Below, in pieces: positions 27,656-36,292 of a stretch of 64,000 bases of DNA. The DNA comes from Pseudomonas extremaustralis (lineage in GTDB: Bacteria; Pseudomonadota; Gammaproteobacteria; Pseudomonadales; Pseudomonadaceae). Position numbers and translations under genes: made by a program. The notes below the pieces were generated by a model. That model was not told the origin of the DNA. It did no database searches and saw nothing but the letters and a program-made list of their open reading frames with translations. The stretch's first letter is position 1. The number at the start of each line of letters is the position of its first letter. Location: assembly GCF_900102035.1 (NCBI RefSeq), contig NZ_LT629689.1, forward strand, positions 3,890,001-3,954,000, in the 5' to 3' direction.

Positions 27656-29101
27656 TTACGAACCGATGTAGCTGGTTTTCACCACGGTGTAGAACTCTTG
27701 CGCATAGCGACCCTGCTCACGCGAACCATAGGATGAGCCCTTACGACCACCGAACGGAACGTGATAGTCCACCCCGGCGGTCGGCAGGTTGACCATCACC
27801 ATCCCGGCCTGGGAATGACGCTTGAAGTGGTTGGCGTACTTCAACGAGGTGGTGGCGATGCCTGCCGACAAACCGAACTCGGTGTCGTTGGCCATGGCCA
27901 GCGCCGCCTCGTAGTCCGCCACGCGTACCACGTTGGCCACCGGGCCGAAGATCTCTTCACGGCTGATGCGCATGGCGGCTTCGCTGTCGGCAAACAGCGT
28001 CGGCGCCAGGAAGTAACCTTCGGTGTCGCAGGTCACCAGGCCGCCGCCGCTCACCAGCCGCGCGCCCTCGCTCTGGCCGATGTCGATGTATTTCAGGTCC
28101 TGATCCAACTGGGCCTGGGAGACGACCGGGCCGATGTCGGTGCCGCTTTTCAATGCGTGGCCGACCTTGATCGACTTCATGCGCTCGGCCATGGCCGCGA
28201 CGAACTGGTCGTGAATACCGGCGGTGACGATCAGGCGGCTCGATGCGGTGCAACGCTGGCCGGTAGAGTAGAACGCGCTCTGCACCGACAACTCGACGGC
28301 CTGCTTGAGGTCGGCGTCGTCGAGAATGATCTGCGGGTTTTTGCCGCCCATTTCCAGTTGCACTTTTGCCTGGCGCGACACGCAACTGACGGCGATCTGA
28401 CGGCCCACACCCACAGAACCGGTGAAGCTGATGCCGTCGACTTTCGGGCTGTTGACCAGCACGTCGCCCACCACACGGCCGCTGCCCATCACCAGGTTGA
28501 ATACACCGGCGGGAAAACCGGCACGGGAAATGATTTCAGCCAGGGCCCAGGCGCAGCCCGGCACCAGTTCCGCCGGCTTGATCACCACGCAGTTACCGTA
28601 GGCCAAGGCCGGCGCGATTTTCCAGGCCGGGATGGCAATCGGGAAGTTCCACGGCGTGATCAAGCCGACCACACCCAGCGCTTCGCGGGTGACTTCAACG
28701 TTGACGCCAGGACGCACCGACGGCACGTAGTCACCGGACAGACGCAGACATTCACCGGCGAAGAACTTGAAGATATTCCCGGCGCGGGTCACTTCGCCGA
28801 TGGCTTCGGGCAGGGTCTTGCCCTCTTCCCGGGCCAACAGCGTGCCGAGTTCTTCACGGCGGGCGAGGATTTCGCTGCCGACTTTATCCAACGCGTCGTG
28901 ACGCGCCTGAATCCCGGAGGTGGACCAGGCCGGGAACGCAGCGCGCGCGGCGTCGATGGCGGCATTGACTTGGGCGACATCTGCCTTGGCATATTCGCCA
29001 ATGACATCAGACAACTCCGACGGATTGAGGTTGACGCAGTAGTCGGCACCGGCCACCCATTGGCCGTTGATGTAGTTTTCATAACGCTGGACTTTAGACA
29101 C
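27656..29101 (-). CDS. Aldehyde dehydrogenase, probable 2-oxoglutarate semialdehyde dehydrogenase
   Basis: This 481-residue NAD(P)+-dependent aldehyde dehydrogenase has the catalytic cysteine C284 (STGQRCTASSRL) and general base E250 (VQLEMGGKNP). ITPWNFPIAIPAWK and GSVGVGRQIA are the cofactor-binding motifs. Placed directly after kdgD, it should oxidise 2,5-dioxopentanoate (2-oxoglutarate semialdehyde) to 2-oxoglutarate, the last step of the non-phosphorylative galactarate/glucarate pathway. A terminator-like hairpin lies between it and kdgD. The general enzyme class is certain; the substrate is inferred from context. Confidence 0.9.
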   Translation of the reverse strand: MSKVQRYENYINGQWVAGADYCVNLNPSELSDVIGEYAKADVAQVNAAIDAARAAFPAWSTSGIQARHDALDKVGSEILARREELGTLLAREEGKTLPEAIGEVTRAGNIFKFFAGECLRLSGDYVPSVRPGVNVEVTREALGVVGLITPWNFPIAIPAWKIAPALAYGNCVVIKPAELVPGCAWALAEIISRAGFPAGVFNLVMGSGRVVGDVLVNSPKVDGISFTGSVGVGRQIAVSCVSRQAKVQLEMGGKNPQIILDDADLKQAVELSVQSAFYSTGQRCTASSRLIVTAGIHDQFVAAMAERMKSIKVGHALKSGTDIGPVVSQAQLDQDLKYIDIGQSEGARLVSGGGLVTCDTEGYFLAPTLFADSEAAMRISREEIFGPVANVVRVADYEAALAMANDTEFGLSAGIATTSLKYANHFKRHSQAGMVMVNLPTAGVDYHVPFGGRKGSSYGSREQGRYAQEFYTVVKTSYIGS

Positions 29102-29120
29102 GAATCTTCTCCTGACGCAA

Positions 29121-29146
29121 AAGGCCGCTGATCTCTCAGCGGCCTT
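29121..29146 (-). terminator. Hairpin between kdgD and the aldehyde dehydrogenase gene
   Basis: AAGGCCGCTGA and TCAGCGGCCTT form an 11-bp perfect stem around TCTC. On the minus strand it is followed by TTTTG, so it could act as a partial terminator just after kdgD and reduce transcription into the dehydrogenase gene. Confidence 0.55.
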
Positions 29147-29155
29147 GTAGATAAG

Positions 29156-30067
29156 TTATTGCGCGCCTTGCTTATCGATCAGCGCGGCCAGGGCTTCGTA
29201 TTCTTCCGGCAGCAGGTCGGTCAGCGGCGTGCGCACCGGGCCCGCGTCGTGGCCGACGATTTTTGCCCCCGCCTTGACGATGCTCACGGCATAGCCGGCC
29301 TTGCGGTTACGGATGTCCAGGTACGGCAGGAAGAAATCGTCGATGATCTTGGCGACGGTGGCGTGATCGTCCTTGGCAATGGCGTGGTAGAAATCCATCG
29401 CAGTCTTCGGGATGAAGTTGAACACCGCCGAGGAGTACACCGGCACGCCCAGGGCCTTGTAGGCAGCGGCGTAAACCTCTGCAGTCGGCAGGCCGCCGAG
29501 GTAGCTGAAACGATCACCGAGGCGACGGCGGATCGACACCATCAACTCGATGTCGCCCAGGCCATCCTTGTAGCCGATCAGGTTCGGGCAGCGTTCGGCC
29601 AGGCGTTCCAGCAAGGGCGCAGTCAGGCGGCAGACGTTGCGGTTGTAGACCACCACGCCGATTTTCACCGACTTGCACACCGCTTCAACGTGGGCGGCAA
29701 CCCCGTCCTGGCTGGCTTCGGTGAGGTAGTGCGGCAGCAGCAGCAGGCCTTTGGCGCCGAGGCGCTCGGCTTCCTGGGCGTACTCGATGGCCTGGCGGGT
29801 CGAACCGCCGACACCCGCAAGAATCGGCACGCTGTTGGCGCAGGTATCAACGGCGGTCTTCACCACCTGGGAATATTCGCTCGCGGCGAGGGAGAAAAAC
29901 TCACCGGTACCGCCGGCAGCGAACAACGCAGTGGCACCGTAAGGGGCGAGCCATTCCAGGCGCTTGATGTAGCCCGCCTGGTGGAAGTCACCCTGGGCGT
30001 TGAAATCGGTCACCGGAAAAGACAGCAGACCGTGGGAAAGGATGGACTTCAGTTCTTGTGGATTCAT
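29156..30067 (-). CDS. kdgD: 5-dehydro-4-deoxyglucarate dehydratase
   Basis: This 303-residue member of the DHDPS/NAL class I aldolase-fold family dehydrates and decarboxylates 5-dehydro-4-deoxy-D-glucarate to 2-oxoglutarate semialdehyde. The Schiff-base lysine is K167 ([10 protein letters not shown]) and the catalytic tyrosine Y141 ([10 protein letters not shown]); [11 protein letters not shown] is the substrate carboxylate-binding loop. It is the first gene of the galactarate group. A promoter with an operator-like palindrome lies 60-95 bp upstream. Confidence 0.94.
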   Translation of the reverse strand: MNPQELKSILSHGLLSFPVTDFNAQGDFHQAGYIKRLEWLAPYGATALFAAGGTGEFFSLAASEYSQVVKTAVDTCANSVPILAGVGGSTRQAIEYAQEAERLGAKGLLLLPHYLTEASQDGVAAHVEAVCKSVKIGVVVYNRNVCRLTAPLLERLAERCPNLIGYKDGLGDIELMVSIRRRLGDRFSYLGGLPTAEVYAAAYKALGVPVYSSAVFNFIPKTAMDFYHAIAKDDHATVAKIIDDFFLPYLDIRNRKAGYAVSIVKAGAKIVGHDAGPVRTPLTDLLPEEYEALAALIDKQGAQ

Positions 30068-30127
30068 TATTCGAACACCCTGGGCGAAGACTTTCTATGG
30101 AAGGTTGTTGTTGGTTTTACTAATGTC

Positions 30128-30162
30128 GTACGTCATCGTACAACTATAAAAAAATTCGTCAA
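30128..30162 (-). promoter_or_regulatory. kdgD promoter with overlapping regulator operator
   Basis: On the minus strand, TTGACG (30157-30162), 16 nt and TACGAT (30135-30140) form a sigma-70-like promoter. The -10 is inside the palindrome GTACG-TCAT-CGTAC (30128-30141). The half site GTTGTACGAT-GA recurs as GTTGTACGAT-CA in front of the FadR-type regulator gene (31230-31241), so both are probably bound by that regulator. Binding over the -10 would repress. Confidence 0.6.
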
Positions 30163-30322
30163 CAGCAATTCATCGTCCGGCTTCAAGGCAGCACTGTATG
30201 CACCGGCCGTGAATGATCTGAACGATCAGCACTGGACCCGTGATAGGTGAGGATGGAATACGCATGGGTTACTCAAGGACTACAGACCGAACACCCCAAC
30301 AAACTGAAGATTGATCCGCGGG

Positions 30323-30417
30323 CAGGAGCGAACTTGCTCGCGAAACACTCAAGAACACCGCGCTGATTCAGACGGAGCACATTGATCTCAGGCTCTTCGC
30401 GAGCAAGCTCGCTCCTA
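30323..30417. repeat. Paired REP palindromes, second family
   Basis: CAGGAGCGAACTTGCTCGCG and the inverted copy TTCGCGAGCAAGCTCGCTCC at 30396-30415 are separated by about 52 bp, matching the pair at 26081-26176. It abuts the 3' end of the regulator gene. Confidence 0.8.
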
Positions 30418-30430
30418 AATGGGTAAGGGC

Positions 30431-31180
30431 CTAGCCGCGCTGCGCCTCTGCCTCTTCATGGGCATGACGCAGCCGTTCGCGACTGTTGGTCAGGTGCAAG
30501 CGCATGGCCGCTCGCGCCGCATCCGAATCCTGGCGGGCAATAGCCTCATAAATCTCTTCGTGCTCGCGACTCAGGCGGTTCATGTAGTGATGCTGGTCGT
30601 CATGGGCCAGGCGCGCCGAGTTCAGGCGGGTTCGAGGAATGATGCTGGTACCCAGGTGAGTCATGATGTCGGTGAAGTAGCGGTTGCCGGTGGACAGCGC
30701 AATTTCCAGATGGAACGCGAAATCCGACGCCACCGCATCGCCAGCATGCGCTGCGCTTTCATTCAACGCATCGAGCGCCGCGCGCATGGCCGCCAGTTGC
30801 TCGTCGCTACGGCGTAATGCGGCCAGGCCGGCGGACTCCACCTCAAGGCTGATACGCAACTCAAGGATGGCCAGCACATCGCGCAAGGTCACGACCGTGG
30901 CCGGGTCGATGCGAAAGCCGCTCGGGCTTGGGGTGTCCAGCACAAAGGTGCCGATACCATGGCGGGTTTCCACCTGCCCCGCCGCCTGCAGACGCGAGAT
31001 GGCCTCACGCACCACCGTGCGGCTGACGCCATGGGCGTCCATGATCGCCGATTCGGTCGGGAGCTTGTCCCCACGCTTGAGCTGGCCGTCGCGGATCTGC
31101 TCGGACAACACCGTGACCAATTCCTGGGCAAGACTACGACGCTTGCGGGGAAGACGAGGGGCGGTGTTGGCGTTTTCCAT
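30431..31180 (-). CDS. FadR-subfamily GntR transcriptional regulator of the galactarate locus
   Basis: This 249-residue regulator has an N-terminal winged helix-turn-helix (LAQELVTVLSEQIRDGQLKR, then LPTESAIMDAHGVSRTVVRE, about residues 17-75) and a C-terminal all-helical FCD ligand domain with metal-binding residues (DFAFHLEIA, HLTNSRERL). FadR-type regulators next to sugar-acid genes usually repress them until the acid or an intermediate binds. Shared GTTGTACGAT sites before this gene and before kdgD support autoregulation and control of the pathway. The ligand is inferred from context. Confidence 0.9.
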   Translation of the reverse strand: MENANTAPRLPRKRRSLAQELVTVLSEQIRDGQLKRGDKLPTESAIMDAHGVSRTVVREAISRLQAAGQVETRHGIGTFVLDTPSPSGFRIDPATVVTLRDVLAILELRISLEVESAGLAALRRSDEQLAAMRAALDALNESAAHAGDAVASDFAFHLEIALSTGNRYFTDIMTHLGTSIIPRTRLNSARLAHDDQHHYMNRLSREHEEIYEAIARQDSDAARAAMRLHLTNSRERLRHAHEEAEAQRG

Positions 31181-31213
31181 GTGGGGTCATCTTTCTCGGT
31201 GAACTGAGGGGGC

Positions 31214-31242
31214 ATCATAGCTCATGGCGGTTGTACGATCAC
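31214..31242 (-). promoter_or_regulatory. Putative autoregulatory operator and promoter of the FadR-type regulator
   Basis: The minus strand has TATGAT (31214-31219) with a weak -35 GTGATC 17 nt upstream (31237-31242). The plus strand reads GTTGTACGATCAC at 31230-31242 across this promoter, sharing ten bases with the kdgD operator half site. Confidence 0.5.
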
Positions 31243-31445
31243 CGTTCGGAAGCACTTTCATCTGCAACCCGGCGACTTTCATAGCGGTCCGTCAGGATCG
31301 TCTGTGACACCTCGCACATAACTCTTGGTTATTTCAGCAGCGAGGATTGTGCCTAAACGGTCTCTTTGAGCTGTTACTTTTCACAGCAGACAGCGCATGG
31401 GATAGCTCTCACAGTGACACCTGTACCGGCACACAGGTGACGAAC

Positions 31446-33035
31446 ATGAAACTCCCGATTCTGATTTGCGCAGCCGCAGCGTGGCTGCTGGCAAGCACCG
31501 TACCCGCAGCACCGCCAAGCGTACGCAATGGTGGCGGCGAAGACATCTTGCTGCAGGGTTTCCACTGGAACTCCAGCCGCAACGCCCCGCAAAAGTGGTA
31601 CGAGGTGCTGACGCAGATGGCCCCCACGATCGGCCAGGATGGCTTCACCAAAATCTGGCTGCCACCGGCCTGGACCGATCAATCCAGCTGGAGCGATCCG
31701 ACCTCGGGAACGTCCGGCGGTGGCGAAGGCTATTTCTGGAATGATTTCGATAAAAATAGCCAGTATGGCAGCGACGGCCAGCTCAAACAGGCGGTTGCCG
31801 CCCTGACAAACGCCGGGGTGCAGGCCGTTTACGACGTGGTGCCCAACCATATGAACGACAAGCTTGCGGGCAAACAGGTACGTTTCCCCAGGCACCTCAA
31901 GCTGTGGCGAGATGACTGCGCAACCCCCTCCGACTGTGATCAAGGTGACGCTTTCATGAGTGGTTCAGCCGACCTTAATACAGGCAATGCCGAAGTCTCG
32001 TCGCGCTTCATGCAAGAGTTCAGGAATCTGCGAGACAACTATGGCGCCAAAGGCTTGCGCTTCGATTTTGTGCGCGGCTACGCGCCGGAACGTGTGGATA
32101 TATGGATGAAAAACTTTGGCGACCAAGCGTTCTGCGTCGGTGAACTGTGGAAGAGCCCCAACGAATATCCCGCCACGGACTGGCGCAGCCAGGCTAGTTG
32201 GCAAGATGCCCTCAAGGACTGGTCAGACCGCTCCCACTGCGCGGTGTTCGATTTCGCCCTCAAGGAACGCCTGCAAAACGGCAACGTGGCCGAATGGCGT
32301 CACGGCCTGAATGGCAACCCCGACGCGGCATGGCGACAGGCGGCCGTGACTTTTGTCGACAATCACGACACCGGCTATTCACCCGGGCAATACGGCGGAC
32401 AACACCACTGGCCGCTGTCCGATCCGATGCGCGATGTTGCCTACACCTATATTTTGCTGAGCCCCGGTACGCCAACCGTCTATTGGCCTGACATGTATGA
32501 CTGGGGCCGTGGCGACCTGATCCGCACACTGATCGGTCTGCGCAAGGACGCCGGCATCCGCGCCGACTCGCCCATCAGCTTCCAGAGTCACTATTCCGGA
32601 CTGGTGGCAACCACCAATGGAAGTCGCAAGCGTTTGTTGCTCGCCCTGGACTCTGACCTCGCCAAGGCGCCGGATGGCTTTACCCCCGTCCTGCTCGCGG
32701 ACGGCCAGCGCATCCGCGTCTGGCAGGCCAGCCAGGCCCCATCCGATACGACCACCACGCTGCACTGCGACAATGTACAACCGAATCCCGGGCAAGCCGT
32801 GTATGCGGTGGGTTCCCCTCTGGAACTGGGCGCCTGGGACCCCGCCCACGCCATCGCCCTGCAACCCAGCGCATCGAATCGCTGGAGCGGCTCCGTCGTC
32901 TGGCCCACACAGCAAAGCGTCGAGTGGAAATGTCTGATTCGCAACCTCAGCGACATCAACGAGGTTTATTGGCAGGCTGATCCTAACAACCGCTTCGTTA
33001 CAGGGGCTGCCAACGAATCCGTGGGTCGCTTTTGA
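31446..33035 (+). CDS. Secreted maltotetraose-forming alpha-amylase (GH13 with CBM20)
   Basis: This 529-residue protein strongly resembles glucan 1,4-alpha-maltotetraohydrolase (G4-amylase, EC 3.2.1.60) of P. stutzeri. A Sec signal peptide (MKLPILICAAAAWLLASTVP, ending near AAP) is followed by a GH13 barrel. Catalytic residues are D207 (GLRFDFVRGY), E233 (FCVGELWKSP) and D308 (FVDNHDTGYSPGQ), at the spacing of the P. stutzeri enzyme. A starch-binding CBM20 occupies about 434-529 (LHCDNVQPNPGQAVYAVGS, LGAWDP, WKCLIRN). The ATG at 31446 starts the signal peptide. The gene is monocistronic and ends at a strong terminator. It should release maltotetraose from starch outside the cell. Confidence 0.93.
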   Translation: MKLPILICAAAAWLLASTVPAAPPSVRNGGGEDILLQGFHWNSSRNAPQKWYEVLTQMAPTIGQDGFTKIWLPPAWTDQSSWSDPTSGTSGGGEGYFWNDFDKNSQYGSDGQLKQAVAALTNAGVQAVYDVVPNHMNDKLAGKQVRFPRHLKLWRDDCATPSDCDQGDAFMSGSADLNTGNAEVSSRFMQEFRNLRDNYGAKGLRFDFVRGYAPERVDIWMKNFGDQAFCVGELWKSPNEYPATDWRSQASWQDALKDWSDRSHCAVFDFALKERLQNGNVAEWRHGLNGNPDAAWRQAAVTFVDNHDTGYSPGQYGGQHHWPLSDPMRDVAYTYILLSPGTPTVYWPDMYDWGRGDLIRTLIGLRKDAGIRADSPISFQSHYSGLVATTNGSRKRLLLALDSDLAKAPDGFTPVLLADGQRIRVWQASQAPSDTTTTLHCDNVQPNPGQAVYAVGSPLELGAWDPAHAIALQPSASNRWSGSVVWPTQQSVEWKCLIRNLSDINEVYWQADPNNRFVTGAANESVGRF

Positions 33036-33036
33036 C

Positions 33037-33069
33037 AAAAAAATGCCCCGGCGAGGCCGAGGCATTTTT
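33037..33069. terminator. Bidirectional terminator between amylase and sspB
   Basis: AAAAATGCC pairs with GGCATTTTT, with an inner CGGC-GAG-GCCG stem. A- and T-runs flank the hairpin, so it can stop transcription from the amylase gene and from sspB, which converge here. Confidence 0.85.
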
Positions 33070-33097
33070 CAACGTATGTCCGAGGACCTACATAGTG

Positions 33098-33517
33098 TCA
33101 CTTCACCACTTTTAAACTCGGCCGACCGCTTGGACGCGGCGGTTCGGAATCCGGTGGTGGCACATCATCGCCATCTTCAGCCTCGATCGCTTCGTCATCC
33201 TCGAAAGGCGACTCCAGATCGAACACCATGCCTTGGCCATTTTCCCGGGCGTAGATCCCGAGGATGGCACCAATCGGCACGTACAGCGTATGCGGCACAC
33301 CGCCGAAACGGCCTTCGAAGCTGACAGCTTCATTGTCCATGTGCAGGTGACGCACGGCGCTGGGTGATACGTTCAGCACAATCTGTCCGTCACTGGCAAA
33401 ACCCTGCGGTACCTGAACTGCAGGAAACTCGGAATTGACCAGCATGTGCGGGGTGCAATCGTTGTCCACAATCCACTCATAGAGCGCGCGGACCAGATAG
33501 GGTCGACTGGAGTTCAT
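33098..33517 (-). CDS. sspB: ClpXP protease specificity-enhancing factor SspB
   Basis: This 139-residue adaptor binds ssrA-tagged proteins and delivers them to ClpX. The folded N-terminal domain (about 1-110: SSRPYLVRALYEWIVDNDCT, then PHTLYVPIGAILGIYARENG) is followed by a flexible acidic/proline linker and a short C-terminal ClpX-binding tail, RPSLKVVK. AAGGAG precedes the ATG. It is 17 bp after sspA, the standard pair. Confidence 0.95.
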   Translation of the reverse strand: MNSSRPYLVRALYEWIVDNDCTPHMLVNSEFPAVQVPQGFASDGQIVLNVSPSAVRHLHMDNEAVSFEGRFGGVPHTLYVPIGAILGIYARENGQGMVFDLESPFEDDEAIEAEDGDDVPPPDSEPPRPSGRPSLKVVK

Positions 33518-33534
33518 CAGCGGCTCCTTAAGCC

Positions 33535-34152
33535 TTAGCGCATATCGCGTTCGACACCAGACAGACTCGCCTGGAAAGCCTCACGCGCAAACTGGCGCTC
33601 CATGTAATCAAGCAGCGGCTTGGCCGGCCGCGGCAGTTCAATGCCCATAATCGGCAAGCGCCAGAGTATGGGCAATAGGCAGCAATCCACCAGGCTTTGT
33701 TCCTCGCTGAGGAAAAAAGGCTTGTCGGCGAACAGTGGCGAAACACCGGTCAGGCTCTCGCGCAGTTCCTTGCGCGCCACGACACGGGCCGCCTCTTTGC
33801 TGCGCGAATCCAGAATCAAGTCCACCAACCCACACCAGTCGCGCTGAATCCGATGGATCAGCAGGCGGCTGTTGGCACGCGCCACCGGGTACACCGGCAG
33901 CAAAGGCGGATGCGGGTAACGCTCATCCAGATATTCCATCACCACGGTTGACTCCCACAACGCCAGGTCACGATCGACCAGGGTGGGCAAGCTGCCGTAA
34001 GGGTTCACTTCGATCAGCTTCGGCGGGTGACGACCCACCTCCACACTGATGATCTCGGCGCTGACACCCTTCTCTGCGAGCACGATGCGTACTCGGTGGG
34101 AATAGTGGTCGGCGGGGTCGGAGTAACAGGCCAACCGATTGGTCACGCCCAT
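33535..34152 (-). CDS. sspA: Stringent starvation protein A (GST fold)
   Basis: This 205-residue glutathione-transferase-fold protein binds RNA polymerase and modulates sigma-70 promoters during starvation; in P. aeruginosa and Francisella it affects virulence gene expression. The thioredoxin-like N-terminal domain ([34 protein letters not shown]) and helical C-terminal domain are intact. The gene lies after the petABC operon and upstream of sspB, as in most Gammaproteobacteria. Confidence 0.95.
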   Translation of the reverse strand: MGVTNRLACYSDPADHYSHRVRIVLAEKGVSAEIISVEVGRHPPKLIEVNPYGSLPTLVDRDLALWESTVVMEYLDERYPHPPLLPVYPVARANSRLLIHRIQRDWCGLVDLILDSRSKEAARVVARKELRESLTGVSPLFADKPFFLSEEQSLVDCCLLPILWRLPIMGIELPRPAKPLLDYMERQFAREAFQASLSGVERDMR

Positions 34153-34197
34153 GGCGGTCCTCCTCGCTTGTTGAAATTATCGAAAGCTCAAAAACGA

Positions 34198-34272
34198 GCG
34201 CGCCCAGAGAGCATCCCTGTAACGACCGGTTTTACCTGATCGCTACGTATTCAGAGATGCCGCTGGGCGCGC
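34198..34272 (-). terminator. Long hairpin terminator after petC
   Basis: GCGCGCCCAG (34198-34207) pairs with CTGGGCGCGC (34263-34272), and an inner GCATC/GATGC pair extends the stem. On the minus strand the structure is followed by TCGTTTTTG, giving a rho-independent terminator for the bc1 operon, just before sspA. Confidence 0.65.
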
Positions 34273-34301
34273 AAGATTAACAGCAATTGCTTACGGTTGG
34301 A

Positions 34302-35081
34302 TCAATGCACATCTTTCCAGTATTCGCGTTTGAGCAGATAAGCGAACACGAAGAAGAAGGCCAGGTACAACAACACATAGGTACCGATGCGTTGGTGCTG
34401 GAGCTTGACCGGATTGGCCGAGTAGGCCAGGAAGGTCACGAGATTCTTGACCTTCTCGTCAAACTGCTCGCCAGTCAGCGCACCGGGGGTGTCTATCTTC
34501 AGTTGATCGCATGCTTCATGAGTCAGAGGCGTGCCGGTCAACGGATCGTATTGCTTCTTGCCGCCTTCAACGACCTGGATCTGCTTGCATCCTACCACTT
34601 GCTTGCCTTGCAGTCCGACCAGAACGTTAGGCATACCAACGTTCGGGAATACTCGGTTGTTCACACCCCATGGGCGCGTCGGGTCGGCATAGAAAGACTT
34701 CAGGTAGCTGTAGAGCCAGTCGGTACCGCGAACACGCGCCACCAGGGTCAGGTCGGGCGGTGCGGCACCGAACCAAACCTTAGCGTCGTTCGGCTGCATG
34801 CCGATGCTCATGTGGTCGCCAATCTTGGCGCCGGTGAACACCAGCTTGTCGAGCATCACTTCATGCGGGATGCCCAAGTCATCGGCCACGCGTTCATAAC
34901 GCTGGAACTTAGCACTGTGGCAGCCCATGCAGTAGTTGCTGAACGTACGCGCGCCATCTTGCAGGGCGGCCTTGTCAGACACGTCGATATCGACTTTTTC
35001 CAACTCCGGACCGCCGTGTTCGGCAGCGAAGGACAGTAGCGGCAGCGCCGCAAGCATCAATGCAACGAATAATTTTTTCAT
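34302..35081 (-). CDS. petC: Ubiquinol-cytochrome c reductase, cytochrome c1
   Basis: This 259-residue protein passes electrons from the Rieske centre to soluble cytochrome c. It has a signal peptide (MKKLFVALMLAALPLLSFAA), a single haem-binding C51-M-G-C54-H55 (SNYCMGCHSAKF), the downstream methionine ligand region (FPNVGMPNVLVG) and a C-terminal membrane anchor (YVLLYLAFFFVFAYLL). Its ATG overlaps the petB stop by one base (TGATG). It is the third gene of petABC. Confidence 0.97.
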   Translation of the reverse strand: MKKLFVALMLAALPLLSFAAEHGGPELEKVDIDVSDKAALQDGARTFSNYCMGCHSAKFQRYERVADDLGIPHEVMLDKLVFTGAKIGDHMSIGMQPNDAKVWFGAAPPDLTLVARVRGTDWLYSYLKSFYADPTRPWGVNNRVFPNVGMPNVLVGLQGKQVVGCKQIQVVEGGKKQYDPLTGTPLTHEACDQLKIDTPGALTGEQFDEKVKNLVTFLAYSANPVKLQHQRIGTYVLLYLAFFFVFAYLLKREYWKDVH

Positions 35082-36292
35082 CAGCCAGTCACCCTTTCCG
35101 GAACCGGTTTGGTCTTCTCTAGCCGGGTGTAGAACGGCATCAGAATGAAGTAGGCGAAATACAGGAAGGTGCAGACCTGCGACAGCAGCGTACGCTCAGG
35201 AGTCGGCGCCAATACGCCCAGAACGCCCAGGATCACGAATGCAATGCAGAACACCCACAACCAGATTTTGCTCAGCCAGCCCTTGTAGCGCATGGACTTG
35301 ACCGGGCTTCGATCGAGCCAAGGCAACACGAACAGTACCGCGATGGCCGCACCCATGGCGATCACGCCCATGAGTTTGTCGGGGATCGCCCGCAAGATCG
35401 CGTAGAACGGCGTGAAGTACCAGACCGGTGCGATGTGCTCAGGCGTCTTGAAGGCGTTGGCCTGTTCGAAGTTAGGTTTCTCCAGGAAATAACCACCCAT
35501 CTCCGGGAAAAAGAACACGATCGAACAGAACACGAACAGGAACACGACGACACCGACGATGTCTTTCACGGTGTAGTACGGGTGGAACGGAATGCCATCC
35601 AGCGGGATGCCGTTCTCGTCCTTGTGCTTCTTGATGTCCACGCCATCGGGGTTGTTGGACCCCACTTCGTGCAACGCCAGGATGTGCAACACCACCAGGC
35701 CGAGAATAACGATCGGCAGGGCCACCACGTGCAAGGCGAAGAAGCGGTTCAGGGTGATGCCCGAAATCAGGTAGTCACCGCGGATCCACTGGGTCAGGTC
35801 GTTGCCGATCACTGGGATCGCGCCGAACAGCGAGATGATCACCTGGGCGCCCCAGTACGACATCTGGCCCCACGGCAGCAGATAGCCCATGAAGGCTTCC
35901 GCCATCAGCGCCAGGTAGATCAGCATGCCGAAGACCCATACCAGCTCACGAGGCTTCTGGTACGAACCGTAGAGCAGGCCACGGAACATGTGCAGATAGA
36001 CGACGATGAAGAACGCCGAGGCGCCGGTGGAGTGCAACAGGCGCAGGATCGAGCCGTACTCGACGTCACGCATGATGTATTCGACAGAAGCGAACGCCTC
36101 TTCAGCCGACGGTGTATAGCTCATCGTCAGCCAGACACCGGTGACGATCTGGTTGACCAGCACCAGCAGGGCCAGGGAGCCGAAAAAGTAGAAGAAGTTG
36201 AAGTTCTTCGGCGCGTAGTACTTGCTGAGATGGTCTTCCCACATTTTAGTGGCGGGGAAGCGTGCATCCACCCAATCCATGAACTTGCTCAT
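35081..36292 (-). CDS. petB: Ubiquinol-cytochrome c reductase, cytochrome b
   Basis: This 403-residue integral membrane subunit has eight or nine helices and carries the two b haems and the Qo/Qi quinone sites. Histidine-bearing helices (LRLLHSTGASAFFIVVYLHM and FALHVVALPIVILGLVVLHI) and the Qo-site PEWY-like motif (here APVWYFTPFYAI) are visible. The ATG at 36292 overlaps the petA stop (TGATG); a GTG one codon earlier is possible. The gene order petABC is standard. Confidence 0.96.
   Translation of the reverse strand: MSKFMDWVDARFPATKMWEDHLSKYYAPKNFNFFYFFGSLALLVLVNQIVTGVWLTMSYTPSAEEAFASVEYIMRDVEYGSILRLLHSTGASAFFIVVYLHMFRGLLYGSYQKPRELVWVFGMLIYLALMAEAFMGYLLPWGQMSYWGAQVIISLFGAIPVIGNDLTQWIRGDYLISGITLNRFFALHVVALPIVILGLVVLHILALHEVGSNNPDGVDIKKHKDENGIPLDGIPFHPYYTVKDIVGVVVFLFVFCSIVFFFPEMGGYFLEKPNFEQANAFKTPEHIAPVWYFTPFYAILRAIPDKLMGVIAMGAAIAVLFVLPWLDRSPVKSMRYKGWLSKIWLWVFCIAFVILGVLGVLAPTPERTLLSQVCTFLYFAYFILMPFYTRLEKTKPVPERVTG

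Larger units (their letters stand above)
30068..30430. other. Intergenic region upstream of kdgD
   Basis: The gap between kdgD and the FadR-type regulator contains the kdgD promoter/operator (30128-30162) and one REP pair (30323-30417). I see no gene in the remaining sequence. Confidence 0.6.
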
